A stretch of DNA of 10,191 nt from Clostridia bacterium (GTDB taxonomy: Bacteria > Bacillota > Clostridia > Christensenellales > Aristaeellaceae), in NCBI GenBank assembly GCA_017469605.1, contig JAFUGB010000056.1, positions 1 through 10,191 of the forward strand, written 5' to 3'. Within the stretch, counting starts at the first letter, position 1; each line of letters starts with the position of its first letter. Below are positions 5,733 through 10,191 of this stretch, in pieces. The translations under genes and the position numbers were made by a program. The notes beneath the pieces were generated by a model. The model did no database searches, was not told the origin of the DNA, and worked only from the letters and a program-made list of their open reading frames with translations.

Positions 5733-6644
5733 TTAACCCTTGACCGCGCCTGCCATCAGGCCCTTTTCAAAGTACTTCTGCACGAAGGGATAGGCGATCA
5801 GCATGGGGGCGGCCGCCACAATGATGGAAGCAAACTTGATCATTTCGGTCATTTTGTTGAGCTCCGCATAGCCGCCGGAGATCATGCTGGTCTGGGATGC
5901 CGAGGCCGAGGATTTGATCAGGATGTTGCGCAGCACCAGGGGAAGGGGCGCCTGCTCGTTGGTCATGTAGATCAACGCGGTGAACCAGTCGTTCCAGTAG
6001 GCCACCATGGAGAAGATCACCATGACCGAAAGGATGGGCAGGGACAGCGGGATGATCATGGAGAAGAAGATGCGGAAATGGCTGGCGCCGTCGATGCTGG
6101 CCGCTTCCTTCAGCGATCCGGGGATGCTGGTTTCAAAGTAGTTGCGGGCAATGATGGCGTTGCTCACCGCCACGCCACCCGGCAGGAACATGGCCCAGAT
6201 CGTCTGCATGATGCCGGTCTTCTGCACGATCAGGTAGGTGGGGATCAGGCCGCCGCCAAAGTACATGGTAATAATGAAGAAAATACTGATGAGCTTTTTG
6301 CCGTGAAGATCGGGGATCGACAGCGGATAAGCCACCACGTAGATCAAGGCCACCGAGAAAATGGTGCCAACCACGTTGTACAGGATGCTGTTGCCGTAGC
6401 CCCGCACGATGTTGGGCTCGGCAAATACCGATTTGTAGCCGTCCAGCGTAAACTGGCTGGGCAGCAGGAAGGTTTTTCCGGCGTACACATCATAAGGATC
6501 TGAAAAGGAAGCGATCAGCACATAGTACAGCGGATAGGCCACGATGACCAGGATGATCAGGGAAACAGCGATCAGGATGATGTCGCTGGTACGGTCGCTC
6601 AGGCCGCCCAGTTCGCCCTGCTTTCTCTTGGAAAGGACTGACAT
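5733..6644 (-). CDS. ABC sugar transporter permease, YtcP/AraQ-like (CUT1)
   Basis: The protein has 303 residues with about six membrane helices. ATG 6644-6642 is preceded by GAGGAAAAGAAA, an adequate ribosome site. The cytoplasmic EAA loop that docks to the ATPase is clear: EAASIDGA at 180-187, then FRIFFSMIIPLSLP. The segment AYPLYYVLIASFSDP after the first helix and the ending MAGAVKG are typical of the second permease of LplB/YtcP pairs. It would form a heterodimer with the product of the gene just upstream, from which it is separated by 17 bases. No ATPase gene follows; the next gene is the binding protein, 58 bases on. Confidence 0.93.
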   Translation of the reverse strand: MSVLSKRKQGELGGLSDRTSDIILIAVSLIILVIVAYPLYYVLIASFSDPYDVYAGKTFLLPSQFTLDGYKSVFAEPNIVRGYGNSILYNVVGTIFSVALIYVVAYPLSIPDLHGKKLISIFFIITMYFGGGLIPTYLIVQKTGIMQTIWAMFLPGGVAVSNAIIARNYFETSIPGSLKEAASIDGASHFRIFFSMIIPLSLPILSVMVIFSMVAYWNDWFTALIYMTNEQAPLPLVLRNILIKSSASASQTSMISGGYAELNKMTEMIKFASIIVAAAPMLIAYPFVQKYFEKGLMAGAVKG

Positions 6645-6661
6645 TTTCTTTTCCTCCCCTC

Positions 6662-7588
6662 TTACACGAAATTGACATCGCCAAATTTCTTGGCAATACG
6701 GTTGACGATCACCAGCAGTACGATATTGATGGCGGTGTTGAACAGGCCCACCGCGGTACCCAGCTCATACCGGGCGCTGACAATGCCCTGCTCATACACG
6801 TAAATGGAAATAATATCGCTGGTGGCGCGGTTCAAATCAGTCTGGAGGAGGTACGCCTTTTCAAAGCCGACGCTCATGAGGCCGGAGGCGCTCATGATCA
6901 GCTGCAAAATGATCATGGGCAGCAGGCAGGGAATATCGATGTGCAGGATGCGCTGGAAGACGCTGGCGCCGTCCACCTTGGCGGCTTCATAGAGCGCGGG
7001 GTCCTCGCTGGAATGGGTGGCCAGGTAGATGATGGTGCCCCAGCCCGCCTCCTGCCAGATGCCGCTGGCCACATAAATGGTGCGGAAGGCGCTGGCTTCG
7101 GTAAGGAAGTCGATCTTGGTGCCGGCGATCAGGTTGATGAGGCCGCCCGAAGGGCTCAGGAAGATGCGCAGCATACCGCAGATCACCATGGTGGAGATGA
7201 AGTGCGGCGCGTAGATGACGGTTTGCACCGTGCGCTTGAGCCGCCTGAAGCGCAGCTGGTTCAGCGCCAGGGACAAAAGGATGGGGACCGGGAAGCCCCA
7301 CAGCAGGCTGAACAGGCTCAGCTTGACCGTGTTCCACAGCATCCGGTCAAAGTTCGGCGCCCGGAAGAACCGCTCAAACCACTTCCAGCCCGCCCAGGGA
7401 CTTCCTGTGATGCCCAGGCCGGGGTTGTAATTGCGGAAGGCAATCTGGATGCCGTACATGGGGCCGTATTTGTATACGATCGTAACCACCACCGGGATCA
7501 GCAGCAGCGCGTATGGCTGCCAGTTGTCCAGGATGCGCTTGCCCAGGCTTTTGCGATGCACAGGCTTGGGAGCGGCTGCTGTTTTCAT
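6662..7588 (-). CDS. ABC sugar transporter permease, LplB/UgpA-like (CUT1)
   Basis: This is the first gene of the uptake operon. With start ATG 7588-7586 (MKTAAAPKPVHRKSLGKR) the protein has 308 residues. An in-frame ATG two codons upstream at 7594 lies only two bases from GGAG, whereas the 7588 ATG has eight bases of spacing and is preferred. A basic N-terminal tail is followed by about six helices and the EAA loop EAAKVDGA at 201-208, then FQRILHIDIPCLLP. The segment PMYGIQIAFRNYNPGLGI after helix 1 is characteristic of LplB-type permeases. It pairs with the downstream YtcP-like permease to form the membrane channel. Confidence 0.93.
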   Translation of the reverse strand: MKTAAAPKPVHRKSLGKRILDNWQPYALLLIPVVVTIVYKYGPMYGIQIAFRNYNPGLGITGSPWAGWKWFERFFRAPNFDRMLWNTVKLSLFSLLWGFPVPILLSLALNQLRFRRLKRTVQTVIYAPHFISTMVICGMLRIFLSPSGGLINLIAGTKIDFLTEASAFRTIYVASGIWQEAGWGTIIYLATHSSEDPALYEAAKVDGASVFQRILHIDIPCLLPMIILQLIMSASGLMSVGFEKAYLLQTDLNRATSDIISIYVYEQGIVSARYELGTAVGLFNTAINIVLLVIVNRIAKKFGDVNFV

Positions 7589-7624
7589 AAGCATCTCTCC
7601 TTTTGAATGATATAACGTTCAGTT

Positions 7625-7644
7625 TTCATGAAACGTTTCATGAA
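7625..7644. promoter_or_regulatory. LacI-type operator of the uptake operon
   Basis: TTCATGAAACGTTTCATGAA is a perfect 20-base palindrome with the central GAAACGTTTC typical of LacI/GalR-family operators. It lies just after the predicted transcription start (near 7648) of the leftward operon, where bound repressor would block initiation or early elongation. A second palindrome, CATGAATTCATG (7639-7650), overlaps its right edge. The TTTCATGA half-site recurs at the regulator's own promoter. Confidence 0.85.
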
Positions 7645-7654
7645 TTCATGTAAA

Positions 7655-7683
7655 AGCATAACACAGTTATACGCCAATGTCAA
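7655..7683 (-). promoter_or_regulatory. Promoter of the ABC/GH32 operon
   Basis: On the minus strand there is a perfect TTGACA (7683-7678), a 17-base spacer, and TATGCT (7660-7655) preceded by TG one base away, an extended -10. Transcription should start near 7648 and run through both permeases, the binding protein and GH32. Confidence 0.85.
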
Positions 7684-7710
7684 TACGATATTGGGAAAAA
7701 AATCAAAGAA

Positions 7711-7734
7711 CCCGCGGCGTCGGGCGCCGGCGGG
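7711..7734 (-). terminator. Possible terminator-like GC hairpin between the divergent promoters
   Basis: CCCGC/GCGGG enclose a GGCG/CGCC inner stem with one bulged base. On the minus strand the hairpin is followed by TTCTTTGATTTTTTT, so it could stop leftward antisense transcription arriving from the lacI-like gene before it reaches the uptake promoter. The T-run is interrupted and the call is weak. Confidence 0.3.
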
Positions 7735-7772
7735 ACAAAGGCCGGCCGCGGAAGCCGGGCATGAACTGCGGC

Positions 7773-7804
7773 TTGACCTTTTTTCATGAAAATGATATTA
7801 TAAT
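7773..7804 (+). promoter_or_regulatory. Promoter of the LacI-type regulator and fructokinase
   Basis: TTGACC (7773-7778) is a good -35 box. TATTAT (7796-7801) lies 17 bases away and overlaps a perfect TATAAT (7799-7804) at 20 bases. The spacer and the start region each carry a TTTCATGAAA palindrome, which suggests autorepression. Confidence 0.8.
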
Positions 7805-7814
7805 TTCATGAAAT
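7781..7814. promoter_or_regulatory. Paired TTTCATGAAA palindromes over the regulator promoter
   Basis: TTTTCATGAAAA (7781-7792) lies between the -35 and -10 boxes, and ATTTCATGAAAT (7803-7814) covers the expected transcription start. Their cores are 22 bases apart, about two helical turns. Together they also form an inverted pair of TCATGAAA/TTTCATGA half-sites with a 12-base gap, compared with a 2-base gap at the uptake operon operator. Confidence 0.75.
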
Positions 7815-7837
7815 CAAACGAGACGAGGTGAACAGCT

Positions 7838-8827
7838 TTGCAAACCGGGAAAAACGCTCCCACCATGGCCGACGTGGCGCGCGAGGCGGGGGTTGCGCTG
7901 GGAACGGTATCCAAGGTTGTGAACGGCCTTTCCGTGGGGGAAGCATATAAGGAAAAGGTTGAAAAGGCCATTGAGCGGCTGGGATATCAGTATAACAGCA
8001 GCGGCCGGGCCCTGCGGACTGACCGGACCAATATTATTGCGCTGATCATCCCCAATACCATCAATCCCTATTTTGCCCTGCTGGTGCATCATATCAATAT
8101 CGCGCTGGAAAAGCGCAATTACCGCATGCTTTTATGCTTTACGGAATACGACAGGAACCGTGAGGTGGAATTTATTCAGATGGCGCGGCAGAACCGGGTG
8201 GACGGCATCATTGCCCTGACCTATAATCCCGATCTGACCATTCCGGAGGACGTTCCCTTTGTGACCATTGACCGCTTTTTTTCGGTATCGGTGCCCTGCG
8301 TGGCGGCGGACAATTTTGGCGGCGGATGGCTGGCGGCCAACAAGCTGTATGAGTTGGGATGCAGGCACCTGGCTTTTATGCGCATCGGTTCGGTTTTGAC
8401 CAACGAGCCCAGCAAGCGCAAGGAAGGCTTTGTGAGCGCATGCGTGGAGCTGGGGATCCCCTTTGAGGTGATCGCGCTGGACGACGGCACGCCCCTGTCC
8501 CGGTTCCAGGATTTCCTCACCGGGCATATCCACGGCGGAAAGCTGGATTTTGACGGTATTTTTGTCGGAACAGATACGCTGGCCTGGCAGGTAATCACCA
8601 TGCTGCGGCAAATGGGCATCAATGTGCCGGAGGATGTGCAGCTGATCGGCTTTGACGGCATTCGCATGTTTGGCGATCTGAATCCGGTGGTTTCCACCAT
8701 TGCGCAGCCCGTGCAGGAAATTGCCGAAGCCTGCGTAAGCACTGTGTTATCCAAGCACCTGTCCAACGTGCCTTCCCTGATCTGCCTGCCGGTGAAATAC
8801 ATCTTCGGCGGCACCACCAAAGCGTAA
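7838..8827 (+). CDS. LacI-family transcriptional repressor of the fructoside locus
   Basis: The protein has 329 residues, the usual LacI-family length. The start is TTG 7838, with GAGGTG seven bases before it; the in-frame ATG at codon 10 has no ribosome site. The N-terminal helix-turn-helix is MADVAREAGVALGTVSKVVN at 10-29, followed by the hinge region GYQYNSSGRALRT (about 49-61). From about residue 65 the sugar-binding core follows (IIALIIPNTINPYFALLV), with DGIFVGTDTLAWQVI and IGFDGI near the C-terminus. It is divergent from the ABC/GH32 operon and 14 bases before the fructokinase gene, so it most likely represses both until sucrose, fructose or a fructose phosphate binds. Palindromes matching LacI-type operators overlap both promoters. 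The effector is inferred, not seen. Confidence 0.93.
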   Translation: MQTGKNAPTMADVAREAGVALGTVSKVVNGLSVGEAYKEKVEKAIERLGYQYNSSGRALRTDRTNIIALIIPNTINPYFALLVHHINIALEKRNYRMLLCFTEYDRNREVEFIQMARQNRVDGIIALTYNPDLTIPEDVPFVTIDRFFSVSVPCVAADNFGGGWLAANKLYELGCRHLAFMRIGSVLTNEPSKRKEGFVSACVELGIPFEVIALDDGTPLSRFQDFLTGHIHGGKLDFDGIFVGTDTLAWQVITMLRQMGINVPEDVQLIGFDGIRMFGDLNPVVSTIAQPVQEIAEACVSTVLSKHLSNVPSLICLPVKYIFGGTTKA

Positions 8828-8841
8828 AGGAGAGAAAAAAC

Positions 8842-9798
8842 ATGTATGATGTCATTGCTCTGGGAGAACTGCTGATCGACTTCGCGCCCCAATCGGTGAA
8901 TGAAGCCGGATATCCCACCCTGGCCGCCAATCCCGGCGGCGCGCCGGGCAATTTTCTGGCGGCGGTGAACAAATACGGCTGCTCGGCCGCCATGATCGGC
9001 AAAGTGGGCGACGATATGTTTGGCCGTTTGCTGATCCGCACGCTGAAAACGGCGGGCATCGAGACCAGGGGCATCGTCATGGATCCCGACCAGTTTACCA
9101 CCCTGGCCTTTGTTTCCCTGGACGCCGGCGGCAACCGGGACTTCAGCTTTGCCCGCAAGCCCGGCGCCGATACCTGCCTGGCGCCCGAGGAGGTGGAGGA
9201 GGGGCTGTTCGAAGGCAGCCGGGTGTTCCATTTCGGCACCCTATCCCTCACCGATGAGCCCGCCGCCGAGGCCACCCGCCGGGGCATTGAACTGGCCCGG
9301 GACCACGGCATGCTGGTGAGCCTGGATCCCAACCTGCGCAAGCCCCTTTGGCGCAACGCGGAGGATGCCAGGGCCGCCATGGAATGGAGCCTGTGCCAGG
9401 CCGATATCGTGAAGATCAGCGACGAAGAGATCGACTTCCTGTGGGGGCTTTCCCCCGAGGAAGGCGCGCGAAAGCTTCTGGAGGAATACGGCGTTTCCCT
9501 GGTATACGCCACCCTGGGCCCCAAGGGCTGCTTCGCGGCCAACGCAAAGGGCAGCGTAACGGTAAACAGCCCTGCCGGCATCCGCGTGGTGGATACCACC
9601 GGCGCTGGGGATATCTTTGGCGGCAGCGCCATGAGCTGCCTGCTGAAAACCGGGAAAGCTCCCTCCCAACTGGACGCGGAGGAGCTGCGGCGCATCGTGG
9701 CCTTCGCCTGCACGGCGGCCAGCCTGTCCACCCAGGCCCACGGCGGCATTACCAGCGTGCCTGCGCTGGCCGATGTGGAACGGAAGCTGGCGGAATAA
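8842..9798 (+). CDS. scrK: PfkB-family carbohydrate kinase, probably fructokinase
   Basis: The protein has 318 residues, standard for PfkB/ribokinase-family fructokinases. ATG 8842 follows AAAGGAGAG, and the gene begins 14 bases after the regulator's stop, so the two are cotranscribed. The N-terminus MYDVIALGELLIDFAP and the sugar-binding GGAPGNFLAAVNKYG (about 32-46), then IGKVGDDMFG (52-61), are typical of fructokinases. DPNLR lies at 162-166. The C-terminal PfkB signature is DTTGAGDIFGG at 251-261, with catalytic base Asp257 and the GAGD anion hole. It would phosphorylate, at the expense of ATP, the fructose released by the GH32 enzyme. The symbol is by function and family; another ketose as substrate is not excluded. 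Confidence 0.92.
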   Translation: MYDVIALGELLIDFAPQSVNEAGYPTLAANPGGAPGNFLAAVNKYGCSAAMIGKVGDDMFGRLLIRTLKTAGIETRGIVMDPDQFTTLAFVSLDAGGNRDFSFARKPGADTCLAPEEVEEGLFEGSRVFHFGTLSLTDEPAAEATRRGIELARDHGMLVSLDPNLRKPLWRNAEDARAAMEWSLCQADIVKISDEEIDFLWGLSPEEGARKLLEEYGVSLVYATLGPKGCFAANAKGSVTVNSPAGIRVVDTTGAGDIFGGSAMSCLLKTGKAPSQLDAEELRRIVAFACTAASLSTQAHGGITSVPALADVERKLAE

Positions 9799-9847
9799 CC
9801 AGAAGCGTACGGTGGGCCCTTCTCCCTGTTGCGCTCAGCGGGCGATG

Positions 9848-9887
9848 AAGCGAAAGGCGGAAAGCAGATGTTTTCCGCCTTTCGCTT
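9848..9887 (+). terminator. Strong hairpin after the fructokinase gene
   Basis: A perfect 16-bp stem (9848-9863 with 9872-9887) and an 8-base loop begin 49 bases after the fructokinase stop. Each arm contains runs of A or T but there is no clean T-run after the stem in either direction (GAATTC on the plus side). It probably ends or stabilises the regulator-kinase mRNA. Confidence 0.65.
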
Positions 9888-9994
9888 GAATTCTCCGGAA
9901 GGACAATAGAGCCTGCGGCGCCTTTGCCGCCAAGCCGGCCCTTGGACATTAATACTGATCCCAAATTAAAACTATACAAACAGAAATGGGTGGG

Positions 9995-10073
9995 GGAACG
10001 ATAAGGGCCTCCGCGGCCCTTATCGTTCCTGCGGCAAGGGATTCATCCCTTGCATCCCGCCGGGCGAACCGGC
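9995..10073. repeat. Array of three consecutive perfect hairpins
   Basis: The first stem is 15 bp (9995-10009 with 10015-10029, 5-base loop). The second is GCAAGGGA/TCCCTTGC (10034-10053, loop TTCA). The third is GCCGG/CCGGC (10059-10073). They are separated by only 4-5 bases and all are perfectly paired. This looks like an intergenic palindromic repeat element or a structured RNA. No copy elsewhere in the window was seen. Confidence 0.6.
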
Positions 10074-10156
10074 TTAAAAGAAATAACTAACAATTTGCGC
10101 CTGTAACTTGGATGCTGCAACAAGAGCTTCCGGGCAGAAGAAAACCCGTTGGCCAG

Positions 10157-10184
10157 CCGAAAAATAAGTTTACTTATTTTTCGG
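10157..10184. terminator. Perfect A/T-rich hairpin, possible bidirectional terminator
   Basis: A 13-bp stem begins CCGAAAAATAAGT and ends with its exact complement, with a 2-base nominal loop. The arms carry A5 and T5 runs, so readthrough from either side would meet a stem with a T-run. It is near the window's right edge, so the gene it serves is not visible. Confidence 0.4.
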
Positions 10185-10191
10185 TCTGTCC

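Larger units (their letters stand above)
9888..10191. other. Gene-free stretch with regular hairpins
   Basis: No supported coding frame or known RNA gene is seen. The stretch holds three adjacent hairpins at 9995-10073 and a 13-bp perfect hairpin at 10157-10184. AT-rich, unstructured sequence lies before (about 9946-9990) and between (10074-10110) them. Confidence 0.6.

Noticed and set aside
4712..6503. Two long plus-strand frames (343 and 371 codons) opposite the binding protein and permease
   Set aside because: Gly/His/Asp-rich shadows without motifs or ribosome sites; the minus strand has signal peptide and EAA loops.
7625..7644. Reading the palindrome as a CcpA cre site
   Set aside because: Its TGAAACGTTTCA core is two bases shorter than the usual cre spacing and the half-sites recur at the local regulator's own promoter, so a site for that regulator fits better.
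8221..9749. Long minus-strand frames (336 and 376 codons) opposite the regulator and kinase
   Set aside because: They span two genes with clear family motifs on the plus strand and have Ser/Arg/Pro-rich shadow composition.
9942..9970. Promoter TTGGAC-17-ATTAAA
   Set aside because: The -10 box is poor and no gene or recognisable RNA follows.
9995..10073. CRISPR array
   Set aside because: The three hairpins differ in sequence and there are no repeated units with spacers.

Overview
The window looks like chromosomal DNA of a Gram-positive, gut- or rumen-type anaerobic member of the Clostridia (Bacillota). The basis is moderately high GC, strong AGGAGG-type ribosome binding sites, CUT1-type ABC sugar transporter genes of the LplB/YtcP kind, a LacI-family regulator started at TTG, and a manganese riboswitch with a Firmicute-type intrinsic terminator. 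The exact taxon cannot be told from the sequence.

Layout. 1-292: the 3' end of an insertion sequence (C-terminal 38 residues of a transposase, probably IS1182-like, then a terminal inverted-repeat hairpin). 293-661: no protein gene, several hairpins, a possible terminator for the leftward small-gene operon. 662-1225 (minus strand): a weak promoter, a well-matched yybP-ykoY (Mn2+) riboswitch at 1098-1187, an overlapping intrinsic terminator, then two very small membrane-protein genes of 58 and 55 codons that are easily missed because long spurious ORFs cover them. 1281-2498 (plus): a strong promoter and an MFS transporter. 2503-7588 (minus): a sugar-uptake operon, transcribed leftward in the order permease, permease, solute-binding protein, GH32 beta-fructosidase. 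7838-9798 (plus): LacI-family repressor and PfkB-family fructokinase, divergent from the uptake operon. 9799-10191: no gene, but a set of very regular hairpins.

Function of the main locus. The binding protein and two permeases most likely bring in sucrose or a short fructo-oligosaccharide. The cytoplasmic GH32 enzyme splits off fructose and the PfkB kinase phosphorylates it. No ATPase gene is present, so an ATPase encoded elsewhere must power the importer. The LacI-family protein probably represses both divergent transcripts through TTTCATGAAA-type palindromes that overlap both promoters.

Most interesting point. The yybP-ykoY manganese riboswitch does not precede a recognisable Mn exporter, TerC or P-type ATPase gene. 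It precedes two unrecognised small single-span membrane proteins, one of which has no acidic residues and a Gly/Arg/Pro/Met-rich tail. This is a candidate for an undescribed manganese-responsive small-protein system.
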